Shown: piece by piece, positions 40,358-52,939 of the stretch
Layout: every line of letters starts with the position of its first letter
Position numbering within the stretch: position 1 is the first letter of the stretch
Assembly: GCA_947471745.1 (NCBI GenBank)
Contig: CANJKZ010000548.1
Coordinates: 60,001-124,000, forward strand
Origin: Closterium sp. Naga37s-1
Taxonomy: Eukaryota; Streptophyta; Zygnematophyceae; Desmidiales; Closteriaceae
DNA: 64,000 nt
Reading direction: 5' to 3'
Made by a program: the position numbers and the translations under genes
The notes under the pieces: model-generated
The model's input: the letters and a program-made list of their open reading frames with translations, nothing else
What the model was told of the DNA's origin: nothing
Database searches by the model: none

Positions 40358-42399
40358 CGCCCCCATAGGCAAAGTGGGGGAGAACAAGCGGTCCCAAGAC
40401 CAGTCAAGCAAAACAAACCAAGCTCAGGGTGGATCACGAAGTCACCACACACTCTGCGCACAAGCAAATGGCCACAAGGCCATTTCACATGCAGAGTTAT
40501 AAAATGAGAACAAGCAGTACAGTGATCAAAACCTAGCAAGTGTAAGCATGCAGGTATAAGTATATAGATCACAGTACAAACAAAGTCAAGAAGTGAGCAA
40601 GTGCGGCCAAGTAGGCACAAGGCCTAAAACAGTACAGAAACGCTGATGATCACAAGGCTGAAGTGCCTTGGTGAATATATCAGCAGTGTTGGCCCGAGAG
40701 GCCACGTAAGCAAGACGAAGCTGACCACGCTGCTGCAACTCTCGAGCAAGTAACGCAGAGCAATGTGCTTCATCCTGTGCTCCAGTCTGTGCTCCTGACA
40801 CAAGGCAAGCATGGCCTTGTTGTCTACATACAGAACTGGAGGAGAAGTAGGTCGCTCTCCCAAGTCGGTCAGCCGGTAGGTGAGCTAGCGTAACTCTTGT
40901 GCAGCCATGGCCCCTGCGTAGATCTCAGCCTCACAACTGGAACTGAGAACAGAAGACGAGCGGGTAGACCGCCAAGAAACAGAACCGGAGCCAAGGCTGA
41001 AAGTGTAACCCTGTGACGACCGCTGCGTAGCCAAGTCGTCAACCCAAGATGCGTCAGCGTGGCCAGTGAGAACAACTCGACTCCGTCCTCCAAGCACGAG
41101 CCCCATGCCCAACGTACTGCATAAGTAGCATGACACCCTCTTAGCGGCCTCCCAGTGCTCTCGTCTGTGTCTCCCGGGTGCAACGTAGCGTGCCAGGATG
41201 TTGAGAGGGTAAGCAAGGTCAAGTCGAGTGCAGGTCATCAGGTACATGAGGCAGCCCACATGCTCTGGATACGGGCCACTCGGCTCTACGGACTCGTCCG
41301 AAGGTGGAGCTGAGAGCGAGTGAACGGTAGGCAGAGGAGTGGACTATGGCGAGGACCAAGTGAAGCCGAAGCGCTGAAGGACCTCTTGCACCATGTGTGA
41401 CTGAGTCAGGGTGATTGTGTGGCGTGCTCTGTCCCGGGTGATCTGCAAACCAAGATAGCTGCGCAGCTCACCCAGGTCTGTGCACGTGTGTCTCTTCTGC
41501 AGCTCCGACTTCACTAGAGTCAATGCCTCAGTGTCAGCAGTAGCAAAAATCAAGTCGTCGACGTACACGAGGATGTAGAACGGCGGCAGCGAAGTGTTGG
41601 TGCTCAGGAACAGCGACGGGTCAGCAGTCGAAGGAGCAAACCCAAGAGCCCCAAGAGTCATCCTCAGTGTGTCGTGCCACTCGCGAGGCGCCTGGCGGAG
41701 ACCGTAGACTGGCCGCCGAAGGCTCCACTGGGTAACTACAGGAAACGACCCAGTGAAGCCAGGTGGGCGGCGCAGCCAGATCTCCTCGTGCAGAGTGCCC
41801 TGTAAGAAAGATGTGCTGAATTCAAGAGAGTGAAGCTCGTAGTCACGCTGAGCAGCGACGTGCAGCAACACCCGAAGAGTGGTCATCTTCGGGGTAGGGG
41901 AGAAGGTCTGGAAGAAGTCCACTCCCTGTCGCTGACTAAAGCCTCTAGCAACGTAACAGCCTTGAAGGCAGGCGGAGAACCTGGCGGCCGCTTCACCCTG
42001 AAAATCCATATGCTATCGACTATGTTCACCCCAGGAGGGGGAACTGCGTCGACGTAAGTGCTTGTGGACTTCCAAGATGCCATCTCTGCATCCATGGCTG
42101 TCTGCCACTGAGAGGAGAAGGGACCCGTAATCGCCGCTGCGTAAGAGCGCGGGGTCGGGATGTCTGGAGCATCCGGGTCTCCCTCAGGTGCAATCAGCAT
42201 GGACACGAGATGAGGTACAGCAGCAGCAAAGCACTCAAACTCCTCCTGCCTGTCCTCAAGGACGTCCGTGCCAAGAGCACACTCACCCCCGACGGACGGA
42301 GGACAGACAGACTCAGACTCAGCAACAAGACTAGCGGCGTAGTCGAGAGGACAACAAGCAGCAAAGTCAACAAGCTCAGTAACTAGGGCAGACGCACCA
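40358..42399 (-). pseudogene. pol: Truncated Copia C2 pol, D2 copy
   Basis: Same frameshifts and stops as the D1 copy at 30441-32482, which shows the damage predates the duplication. Confidence 0.88.
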
Positions 42400-43173
42400 C
42401 TTTCAACCCCTTACCACAACCCCAGCGCCAACTACAAACCGGACAACAAACCTCTGTCCCCTACGGGATTTCAACTGTACCAGCAGCAACTGGGTTGCCT
42501 GCAGTTCGCCTCTGTCACCTGCCGACCCGACCTTTTGTACATCGCCTGCCAAGTGGCACAATATTCTCGCAAGCCAGTAGCTGAGAACCAGCTGGACCTG
42601 GAGCGCGCCCTGCAGTACTTCATCTCCACACCTGACATCGGGCTCTCCTACTCCACGCTGACGACGACCTCCTTCAACCTCAATGGCTACGTGGACGCAG
42701 ATCATGCCGCTGATCCAGCGGATCGACGGTCCCGAACCGGCTTCATTTTTCGCCTGTAACCAACCGGACCAATCTCCTGGAACTCACAAAAGCAGGAGCT
42801 GGTTGCCTTATCATTGGCTGAAGCAGAATACATCGTCGCGACAGCAGCAGTTCGCGAAGGCCTGTATCTGTAAGAGCTGCTACAGGAAGCAAAAATTCCA
42901 ACTTTGCCTACCTTTCGCCTTTACTGCGACAACCAGAGCGCCATCAAGATCGCGAACAAGCGAGGTTTCGTGAACCGCACGAAGCACATTGCGCTTCGGT
43001 ACTTTTTCGTCAAGGACGAGTTTGACCATGGGAAAGTTGATCTCGCGTACTGCCCAACCACCGAGAGGGCAGCCGATTTCCTCACCAAGCGACTGCCACG
43101 TCAGCAATACAAACACTGCTCTGACCTCACCGAAGTAGTCAAGCGAGTCAGCCCCTTGTGCGTCCAGGAATGA
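42400..43173 (+). pseudogene. pol: Copia family B RNase H end, D2 copy
   Basis: Counterpart of 32483-33256. Here the last part (42904-43173) has an ATG-like start and stays open through YCDNQSAIKIANKRGF to CVQE because of a few substitutions, but the upstream stop remains. Confidence 0.85.
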
Positions 43174-43186
43174 AGGGGAAGGGGAT

Positions 43187-43540
43187 TGTTACGATATGAA
43201 ATTATATGAGAATGCATTCCTGTATGCTGCATTAGCCGACTCTACCGAGTACGAAGTCGAGGAGTCAGAAGAGTCGAAGCGACGCAGCAACCGTCTGACT
43301 AAGACCGGTGCAGGCAGAAACATTTGAAATGAAAAGAGCGGGAACATGTTTTGAAACGGGTTCCCGCGCCTCACGGTTTAAAATCGCTGCAATAAGGGAA
43401 TGTACCCCTTAGAGTACATGGCTAGTCTAGGTCTTTTCGTATTCTCCTGTATTCTTATATAAACCCGACGTATGCATGCAATTATCAATATCAGTCATTT
43501 ACATTCACTCTGACCTGAGTTCACTACTTCCGCTGCAACA
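43187..43540 (+). repeat. Copia family B 3' LTR, D2 copy
   Basis: 354 bp, matches 33270-33623 with a few substitutions. It lies about 770 bp upstream of the host gene start codon and carries a TATATAA box, so it could influence that gene. Confidence 0.8.
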
Positions 43541-43584
43541 CTATCCTGCGATCAACCCTGAGCGATCCTTCGCTAAGTACCACT

Positions 43585-44314
43585 TGGGATTGTAAGAATC
43601 CGTAATTTGCATATCCGTGTACTAATACTTGAAATTGCTATACATACATTAGTAAGTTTTGATTTCGAACTTTTATAGTAGGGTAGCCAAAAAAAAATCC
43701 ATACGTATACCTGGACCTGCCCACAACGAATATGCGATTCCGCGGTGAGATCTACTCTCCAGGACTTCCATCCGAGTCGGTCGGTGATCCAATTTGAATC
43801 TACGTCTTTCCCTCTCCACTGGCAGCTGGGATTTTTTATCGTATCAGTGTAGGATCACAGTTAGGGAGACGATTGGCAGCTTCCATGGCTTCGCGTAGGG
43901 GCTGAGGTTCGCGTTTTACAAACGCGGCCGGCGCATGCGGATGGTCGTGCGTCTTAGATTCGGTGTTGCCCGAGAGTAGGCACGTTTGTCCTTCTTACGA
44001 GTCTCCCGTTTTACGGCTCTGTCGAGCATTGCTTGTTCAATTGATCGGAAGTGTGTCCGTCCAAGCAGCGTCTTCCGGAACCTCTGGAAGATTCCGCGCA
44101 ACCACCCGCTTCACGATTCCCGATTTAGGTTCAAAACTCCTTCTTCAGATCGTTCTTTCTCTAGCCGCCGCTTCTAGCAGTCGCCAGTCCCTCCCATTCC
44201 CCCACATCTCCCCGCGTCTCCCCCATCTCCCCGCGTCTCCCCCATCTCCCCGCGTCTCCCCCATCTCCCCAGCATCCACGCCCCATCCGCCCACCCATCC
44301 TCCTCCCGACCGCC
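43585..44314 (+). promoter_or_regulatory. Upstream region and 5' leader of the RCC1-sulfotransferase gene
   Basis: Unique DNA between D2 and the start codon. The distal part is AT-rich. The proximal 150 bp is a pyrimidine-rich leader with repeated CCCCATCTCCCCGCGTCTC units (44195-44270). No decisive TATA box is seen. This stretch, with the following exons, is absent from the E1 copy. Confidence 0.5.
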
Positions 44315-47300
44315 ATGTTCACGTCAACCACGCGGCGCCAGCCCGGCGGCGGCGGCGGCAGGCACCGCGGGCTGTTGACTCTCAACTCAACGTTTCAAGC
44401 GTCCGTCCCCTCGGGCGCCTCGTCCTCCGCCGCCTCGCTCTTCTCCTGGTTACCCGGATTCGCGAATGCGACGCCGTACCGTCGCGTGCCTTCGTCGTCG
44501 TCGTCGTCGTCCGCCTCCGCGGCAGGCCCGCTCCGATCGCCTGGACACAGCATGACCGGCGGCGGCGGCGGCGGGGGATTCGGGGCGTTTCGGCTGAGCA
44601 TGCCGGGGGGCGATGCGACGGGCGGCGCGGATAAGCGGCGCGGGAGCGTGGCGGTGTGCTGCGTGGTGGTGCTGCTGATCATCGCGCTGGCGTCGGGCGG
44701 CGGATCCGCCATCTGGGATGGTATAGGGGCGGGGACAGGGGGCGGGGGAGGTGGAGGGGGAAGGGGAGGGGGAGGGGAGGGGAGGGGGAGGGTAGGGGTA
44801 CGTGGAGGGGGAGGGGTAAGATATAAAGGGAGGGGGAAAGGAAGGGGGAGGGGGAATTTGGGGGGGGAAGGAGAGGGGGAGTGGAAAGAGAGGTAGGGAG
44901 GGGACGGAGGAGGGGGAAGGGGAAGAGGGATTCATTGATGTGAATGGAACTCCCACTGACCACATTCTCACTCAATACACTCCTCCATTTTCGTTCCCAA
45001 TCCCCCTCCCTCCACCCCCATCCCCAACCCATTTCCCACCCGTCTTTCCTTCCCCCTTTCCCCCAGCCTTCTCCGCCGGTCCTTCCTACGTGTCGCTCTC
45101 CGCCACCCCCGACCCCGCGTCGCTGCGCCCCGAGCGCGTGTTCGCGCAGCCGCCGTGGCGCGTGCGCGACGGCAGCGAGGCGGGGTACCTGTACGGCTGG
45201 ACGGGGCCCGCGCTCGCGTACCGCATGGCGTGGAAGCAGCCCGCCGCCCACGGCGGAAGCGCAGGGGCGGGGGGAAATATTTCCGCGGACGAGTTCGCGC
45301 TGGCGATGCGCGTGGGGGGCGTGCTGCGGCGCGTGGGCGTGTCGACGGTGGCGGCGAGCGGGCACACCCTGGCAGTGACTCCGGGGGGCGTGGTGCTGTC
45401 GTGGGGGCGCGACTGGGACGCGCGCAGACGCCCCGCGGGGCTGCTGGGGCGCGCGGACGGCGCGTTTTGGCGGCCTGCGCCGGTGGAGGGGCTGACGGGG
45501 GAGGGGCAGGTGGTGGCGGTGGCGACAGGGCAGTATCACTCCGTTGCTGTAATGGAGAGCGGACGTGTGTTCACGTGGGGGCTCAACAACAGGGGGCAGC
45601 TGGGCCGACCAATCAAGAGCAAGGTGCGACGGGCTGTGTGGAGAAGGGGAGGTGTAGAAGGGAGGAGGGGAGGGGTCGGAGGGAGACGGGGTGGGGAGTG
45701 GGGAGGGTTGGGCGGGAGAGAGAGGAGGCTGAGGAGGGTGGGATTTGGTGGGAGGGGAGCCGAGCGGGAGCGTGTGGGAACGGATATAGGTGGGGTTATG
45801 AGGAGTTGTGTGGCTCAAAGTGGCCAACCAACGAAGATCATATTAGCTGTGCATCCTCATCACTGTTCCAACCCTTTCTACCCTACTCTGAACACCCAAC
45901 GGTTTTTCCATCCATGTCCCGTTCCCACCCACCTCTTGCGCACTTTCCCATTCGCACAACAGCTCGCTGCATGCAAGCCCACACTCTTGCAGACGGAAAT
46001 GAATCACAGAAACCGCCTCCTCATCCCTCTCCCTCCCACCTCTTCCCCTCCCTCCCGCGTCCCGCCCCATCCCTTCCCTCCCACATCCGCCCCACCCTGT
46101 TCGCACATCCACCCGATCCCACCCCATCCCACCCATCCCCACATCTTACCCCACCCCTCCCAGGAGGACGGCTTCCGGCCGGGGCTGGTGGGAGGGCTGC
46201 TGGCCCAGGAGCGAGTGCTGGCGATAGTGGCAGGGCGGTACTTCACACTCGCCATCTCGCAGCACGGCCGCCTCTTCACCTGGGGCGCCAACCTCTACAC
46301 CGGCGACGCCCCCTGGCGCCACGAGCACGACTCCGACTTCGATGACGATGCCGATGCTGCTGCTGACGAGTTCCCAGAGAAAGGACCCGCGGGCACGGCC
46401 GGGAGCAGCAGTGAGAGGGAGGCGTGGCGGCAGCGGCTGAGAAACGCGGCGCTGGCAGCGGCCCAGCCGAGGGTGGTGGAGGCGGGGGTGGAGGGGGAGC
46501 AGGTAGTGGAGGTGGATGTGGGCACGGACCACTGGGTGGCACTCACAGGGTCGGGCATGGTGCTCGTGTGCCACACTGGGTTCACTCCTCAGGGGATTCG
46601 GGTTGACACTGAGCAGCACAGATCGTGGCTGGGAGTGGCGCCCGGGGTTCCCCTTGACCGCCCTGCTGCTGTGCGCGTGCCCCCTCATCTGGGCTCCCAT
46701 CCTGGTGGAGGGGAGGAGGGGAGAGCGGCAGGGCCGGAGGTGCAGTCGGTGGCAGCGGCGCACCACACGACGTTTGCAGTGACAGCGGATTACAAGGCCG
46801 TGTCGTGGGGCGAGGCGGGGCCACTGCTGGGGCGCGCGTGGGGGGAGGGCCAGGGGCAGGTGCCGGCGAATCGGCCGGGGGTTGTGGGGAGCGGAGGAGG
46901 AGGAGGAGGGGCAGTGGGAGGGGAGGGGGTGGTTGGGTTGGATCGGCAGACGGTGGAGCAGGTGTCGGCTGGGGAGGGCTTTGCTGTGGCGAGGCTGAGC
47001 CATGGCGTGGTGTACTCGTGGTGAGTGGCGCAGTGTGGATGAGATCCTGTACTCGTGTCTCCCCCCTCCCTCCCAACCTCACCACCACTCCCCCCCCCCC
47101 CCCCCCCGTCCCCCCCCCCCCGCGCTCTTCCCTCCCTCCCTCCAGGGGCGACAACCAGCACGGGCAGCTAGGCCGCCCGGCGCCCTCTCAGGACGGCACT
47201 CCGGCGTTAGTGCACGGGCTGGAGCACCTGGAGGTGCTGCTGGTGGTGGCGGGGTCGCAGCAGGGCCTGGTGCTGTGCCGCGCACTGCAGGGCTCTGAAG

Positions 47301-49493
47301 CCGCCCTGGAGCCCCAGGAGTTTGACGACACGCGTGTGCTCAATGAGGAGCACGTGTCGCCTGCAACGCTGCCTGATCCCGATGCTTCTGCTCCTGCTGC
47401 TGCTGTGCCTGTGCCTGGTGGTGCTGGTGGCGTGGGAGCAGGGTTTGGTGCAGCAGTGGGTGCAGCAGTGGGTGCAGCAGGGGGAGCAGTACGGGCTATG
47501 GTGGCGGGTGGGGAAGGAACTGCTGTGGCGAGTGCAGCAGGAGGGGGTGACATTGGTGCGGGGGAGAATTGGGTGGAGCGAGTTGGGGGAGGGGCGTCAG
47601 CAGCGGAGCAGGGGGGCACGGGAGGGGAGGGGGCAGTGGCGCGGGACATGTGGATGAAGTTTGGGGAGGAGTTCAAGATGCTGCCCCGGCAGGGCATGGA
47701 CAGCAGCATGCGGAACCCGTGCTGGCGCGTGCAGGCAGGCAGTGCGGCGGGTAGTGCGGGCACGGAGGGGGGGGCAGGCCCCGAAGTGCACTGCCTGCCG
47801 TACTTCTTCATCATCGGTGCCACCAGGTGTGCCTCCTCTTGCATCTTTCCCTTTTCTTCTTTCTCCATCTGCCATACCGATCGTCTTCAGTCTTTTCTCC
47901 CAACTGTTTCCTTCCCCTGTCGGCTCCTGCTCTTGCTCTTGCCCCACATACCAGAATGTTGTCCGTCCCTCACTGCTCCTTCTTGCACTCGCCCTCGTAC
48001 TTCCTGCTCCATCTCCTTTCCCCTTCCCCTCCCTGTGCACCGTGCGTGTACCCACACACTCTCAGTGCCGCCATGCAGGAAGAATCTGTACCAGAACCTT
48101 ACCCCTCATCCATCACGCCCGCTCTGTCTTGTTCTTCCCTTTTCCACCCCCCTTGTCTCGCACCCATTGCCTGCATGCATATCCCACCCCAATGCCGACA
48201 CTGCCAGGGCGGGCACACAGGACCTGTACCGCAAGCTGACGTCCTCCATCACGCCTGCTCTGTCCTTCGCTTCCCTTTCCCCGCCCTCCTGTCACACATA
48301 CCTATCCCGCCCACCATCCCAGGGCGGGCACGCAGGACCTGTACCGCAAGCTGACGTCCTCCATCATCCCGGGCATATTCCCAGCCGCCATCCCCAACCC
48401 CCAGTGGTAGGAGGACCTGCCTTGCCTTCTCCCCACCTCATGATGAGCACAATTCAACAATCCTTGTCCATCCTTATCCTCGCCCTAGTCAGTTTTTGTG
48501 CTGCCATGCCATCCCATCACAGCAACAATCAATAAAGCACAACGTTTATGACACAATGCCATGATCCTCTCCACCCATCCACACACCACCCCCCTCCCCC
48601 CCCCTTCCGCCCCACCTCCCTCCTCTTCCCTCCCCATCCCCCACTTCCCGTTTTGCCATGTATGTGTAGCTCGTTCCTGTCTTCGTGCGAAATGGCTCCT
48701 TGCAGTTTCTTCTTCTTTGAATGCTTCCACCAACAGCTCAAATCGCAGTCCTCTGTCTCGTCCTCCCTTCTCTGCTTCCCTGCCTCTCATCCTCTCCCCT
48801 CCTGCCACACAACAACCACCATCCTCATCTCGCCACAGCCACTCCCCTCCCTCCCCTCCTCTCGTCCTCCTCAACTCCAACCCTCTCATGAACCCATGTT
48901 CTTTGTAGAACCTCTCAAGACACAGCCCTTCAACCACGTTGTGTAGCATACATTGGACGAATTCTGACGCGCCGTACCCTCCCCTTCCCCATCCTTAAGC
49001 ATCCCAAACCTTTTAAACTAGGACCGCAACTGCCCGAGAGACACACACCCCCACCCATCACATCTCCCTGCTCGCCTCCACCCCTCCTCTTCCCATCCCT
49101 TCCCCGCGGTTTCCCCCCCACCTCCTCCCCTCTCCTGCCTCCATACCCCCGCTGCCCCATCCCCACCCTCCCTTGTGCAGGTGGGACCGCAACGGAGCAC
49201 GGGACTTTGCGTGGTACGTGTCGCTGTTTGACGAGGCAGCGCAGCACATGGTGAACACGGGGGGCAGCGCGGTGACAGGCGAGGCGTCCAGCACGCTGCT
49301 CACCAGCTCAGGCGTGGTGCTGCGAGGCCACGTGGACGACAGGCACACGGTGCCGCAGCTGCTGCACCTCGTGCTGCCCAGGAGCAAGTTCATTGTCATC
49401 CTCCGGAACCCCGTGGACCGGTTTTTCTCCGAGTTTAACCTCGCTGCCGCTGTCAACCCCTCACCCTCCGTTCCCAGGGACTTTCATAAATAC
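44315..49493 (+). CDS. RCC1-propeller / sulfotransferase fusion protein, exons 1-6
   Basis: Exons: 44315-44720, 45067-45623, 46164-47020, 47146-47826, 48323-48406, 49181-49493. All have GT-AG borders and together keep frame for 966 codons. Residues 1-110 are Ser/Gly-rich and probably cytosolic. A transmembrane helix follows (SVAVCCVVVLLIIALASG), giving type II topology. About seven RCC1-type blades follow, e.g. VVAVATGQYHSVAVMESG, RVFTWGLNNRGQLGRP and VVYSWGDNQHGQLGRP. After an Ala/Gly-rich linker the sulfotransferase domain starts at LPYFFIIGATR/AGTQDLYRKL (5' PAPS-binding loop). It continues WWDRNGARDFAWYVSLF, then FIVILRNPVDRFFSEFNL (3' phosphate-binding motif). The likely role is sulfation of a glycan or protein in the Golgi; the substrate is unknown. 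Confidence 0.85.
48063..48322 (+). repeat. Two decoy copies of exon 5 in the preceding intron
   Basis: The 5' half of exon 5 with its 3' splice site occurs three times. At 48078 it is diverged (GCAGGAAGAATCTGTACCAG). At 48208 it is near-identical (CCAGGGCGGGCACACAGGAC). The true exon is at 48323. Only the third is followed by the rest of the exon and a GT donor. Copies in E1 lie near 34377 and 34507. Confidence 0.75.
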
Positions 49494-49815
49494 GTGAGTG
49501 CCCGCACTGCACTGCATGACACCGCATCACACTACATCAATTTGCACTGTTTGCCCCCGCTCTACCGTATCTCAATCCCTCCCCGTCCCCTTCCCATCCC
49601 TCCACACACCCGCTATGCAATCCGATCTCGCTTTCTCTATTCGCATCTCTCCCACAATGCGTTCTCACCCTCGAATGGTCCTTGTATATACATGGGGCTA
49701 CAGTGCAATGGAAGGTGAGTACAGGACAAGCAAAGCTGTGCCCAGAACCGCCTTACACGAGCTCGCAAGCCGGCCCCAGGGCCTGCATCAAGCCCCCCCC
49801 CCCAAGTCAATGGGC

Positions 49816-52800
49816 TCATGAAGCACGTCGATGGGCTCCACCCGTGCCGGCCACCAAGGCGGTGTGGGACTTGGCGGTTAGGGCATTGTTGGCCTGACTC
49901 CTTAGCGTGTTGGAGGATGATCGATGGATGGACCACCGCTGGCGGTAGTGCTGGAAGGGCTGGCCGTTTTGCAGGAACCCGGCTCTCAAGAACCGGCCAG
50001 CTCTGCCCGGCTCCGCTTGGAGTTGTTTAGCCACAAGGGTGGCGCACCTGTAAAGGAACTTGAGCTTACCCGATGAAACGTACCCGTACGTCTCCACAGC
50101 CAATGCCTAGAACCCGACCCAGGCCGTCCGGTTGCAGTGGGATTTCTGCTCTTTGGGACGGGTAGCTTCTTGGCCACCCAACCAATGCTGTGGATGGCCG
50201 TGGGGTGTTGCAGAGAGATTGGGTCTGTCACCGTCACATTATACAGGCACACGCCCCCCCGAGTTGGGTTGGCGCATGGCGAGATCCACCCTGAGCCCTT
50301 CAGCTCTTTGTGGACCGTGAGACCGCAGTCGGATGCGATCCTGGTCAATGCAAATGCGCATTTCATCGCGCACAGCAGCATTGTGAGTGCCAGTCCTCCC
50401 TTTGCCGGTCCCGCAGCGGAGCAGATGGTTTGGGAGACGTGGGCCGAGTATCTCTGTCGCGTCGTTCCAGTCACATGCGGTGGGCACAAGGTGTGGCAGG
50501 CTCAAACGAAACACCACGGCTCAGGAGCACCAACACCAACGAAGGAGGGAGTGCGGGCGCTGGCTGTGTTCGAGTAGGGCGTTCAGCTCCATATTCCTGA
50601 GCGGGGGGTTGCTCTCCTCCAGCAGCATAGAATCTTGCGGCCTGCACAGGTAGGCTCACACCCCACTGCGCGTTGAGCGATTCTAAGCCGTCTCAGAGTA
50701 GGTGAAGCGAGGAGGCAGGCTGTGGCGGTGGTTTCTGTCCGCTACAGCCGGGCGTCTTGGGAGAGCTGCTCGGCTGTTAGGGTTTGGGCTGAAGAGCGGG
50801 AAAAGAGCCGCGATGCTAGGGTGCAGTGAGCCGCTGGTGGCGCTGAGTAAATGCGCTGTTGCGGCCGTTAACGCCAGGAAACTGCTCTGCGGCTGGGTAT
50901 GAGAGGCAGAGCCCGCCCAGGGATGTTGGGAGGGAGGTCTGGCGCCAAGTGCGGGACCGCTCCCCAGGGTGGCGATGCAGGGGGGTTGATGTGGCGCGGC
51001 ACACCGATGTGGTAGGATGCTTCACCCCGTTCCGACCATTCCTTCGCAGGTAGGGTGTTCGGCGGAGAAGCATGGAGGAAAAAGGACATGCGGCCGATGC
51101 ATGGAGGAAAAAGGACATGCGGCCGATGCATGGAGGAAAAAGGACATGCGGCCGATGCAGAGGGAGAGAAAGAGGACATGCGGCCGATGCATGGAGGAAA
51201 AAGGACATGCGGCCGATGCAGAGGGAGAGAAAGAGGACATGCGGCCGATGCATGGAGGAAAAAGGACATGCGGCCGATGCAGAGGGAGAGAAAGAGGACA
51301 TGCGGCCGATGCATGGAGGAAAAAGGACATGCGGCCGATGCAGAGGGAGAGAAAGAGGAGGCAGATTTGGGGGTTGACCTGGGAGAGGGTTTCAGAGGCT
51401 GATCATTTGAGCGAGAGGCGCTGAAGGCCGAGCAGCTCTCCTCCAGGTCACGCTGGAGGACGCCACGCTGAAGGCTGTGGACCCCACGGGACCGCCGAGA
51501 ACAACACGCAGGCCACTGCTGCAGAGGGTGGTGCGGGTCGGCAGACAGAACAGAAGCAGGTTTGGTTGAGGGCTGGGTGAGCATCCCCGCATATGGAGAT
51601 GTTTTGGGCAGAAGGATGATGGCCGAAGTCAAGGAGTCGAAAACAGCAGAGCAGTCTTGGGGGGGCCAAAGAGCGCCACGTGGTCGCCTCCTCCCACCTG
51701 AGTGCCAGCCAGGATGGCGACAGTAGGTTGGGAGGGCACTGCTTTGAGCCCAAAAGCGAAAAGGAGAGGGGGCCCACGGCATGGCATCCCCCTGGCGAAC
51801 AAACACCTGTGGCGCTGATGAGGTGGGCAACGTTGAGTTGAAGGCGGTGTGGAGGATGAGCCGCGAGTGGCTGCTGCTGTAGGACGATGCGGTGACGGGA
51901 ATGAGGAACTCCTGGGGGCAATGACAAAGCCCTCGAATACGCCCGCCTCCGCTCTCTTGTAGGCGTTAAAATCGTTACTGGCGTCGAGGTGGAGGGCAGG
52001 GTGTGTGTGTGGATGGATTGGGAGGAGTCCTCAAAGTAGGTTCTGGAGGAGTGGATGATTGCTTCGACCCCCGCCCCTACAATACCCTCTTCGTACCGGA
52101 TTGGGATGAAGTGTCGGCGCACAAAGGGAGCACTGGGCAGCAGCGATCAGGAGGGCCGCTTTTGAAGTGAGGTGGTGGACGACCTTTCTCATGGCCATTG
52201 TTCTGGTGAATGCTTTTGAGGTGCCTCAAAAGCGCTTAGGCTTGGTGAAGGCAAGGGTTGCCTCCGTGTGGTGAGCCTCGCTGCGAGTGCCATGTTCGCG
52301 AGGGCCAGAAGGTGTTAAGGGGGCGTCATATAGGTGTTTGAAGCACATGGCAGTTGCCATGGCGCCGTTGCTGTCCTTGCATCCGGAGAGGAGCAACCAT
52401 AGGTCTCAAAAGGGGATGACAGGTGAGCCTGGGGCCTGGTAGGTTTGCCGTCATTTTGGAAGGAAGGTGATGGCGTTGGGGTGACGAGAGTGGAGGGCCT
52501 CCAAAGTCTCACAGTTGGACGGGCTGACTGGGGTGCTCTCAAGAGCTTCCAAGGCCTTGTCCAGGCTGCCGCGCGTGGCAAGGGATGTTGCACGAGAGAG
52601 CTTCCCAAGGATGTCCGTGGCGGAAGGTCTGTGGCAGAAGGGGAAGGTTGATTGCGGCACGGGCGTCAGTGTAGAGCTTGCACCAATGCAGGCATCAGTG
52701 TAGAGCCTGCCTGAATTGGGGTAACTGACTGGAGATGATAGCCCAGTCCGGTGAGCAGGAGGAAGTGACTCTGAGTGTGAGGCGTGGGAGGAACAGCAGG

Positions 52801-52939
52801 AGCTTCCAGGGGGGTAGAGAGTCAGGTTTATTAGGGATGTTCGATGATTCAGTGTTGATAAACAGCTCTGCATTGTCAGCGAGATGCGCTGGTAAAAAGA
52901 GGGGGGAGGTGTTTGTTTGCTTGGGCCTGGATTGGTCAC
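49816..52939 (-). pseudogene. Degenerate LINE-like reverse transcriptase (E2 copy), fuller version
   Basis: Same remnant as in E1 but not truncated at its 5' side: 52451-52620 adds HRPSATDILGKLSRATSLA and SLDKALEALESTPVSP...ETLEALHSRHP, typical of the region before RT in this group. RT motifs fall at about 51720-52000 and the endonuclease-like tail at about 50070-50320. It lies antisense within the long intron after exon 6. Many frameshifts. Confidence 0.5.
51072..51357 (+). repeat. 29/32-bp minisatellite, short allele (E2)
   Basis: Same two unit types as 37372-38228, but only about ten units, arranged mostly as alternating 29-mers and 32-mers. The long run of 32-mers seen in E1 is missing. 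Confidence 0.95.

Larger units (their letters stand above)
39102..43584. repeat. Duplicated block D2
   Basis: Second copy of 29185-33667, with the same internal features at +9,917: minus LTR fragment 39202-39657, foldback element 39822-40097, C2 LTR 40226-40357, C2 pol 40358-42399, family B RNase H 42400-43173 and family B LTR 43187-43540. Confidence 0.95.
47374..52223. repeat. Duplicated block E2 (within the intact gene)
   Basis: Parent-like copy of E1 (33673-39091). It starts inside exon 4 and ends in the intron after exon 6, with unbroken sequence on both sides. Confidence 0.95.

Noticed and set aside
45155..46345. 396-codon frame overlapping exons 2-3 of the RCC1 gene in another phase
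   Set aside because: Arg/Gly-rich shadow frame; the RCC1 blades and splice phases support the other frame.
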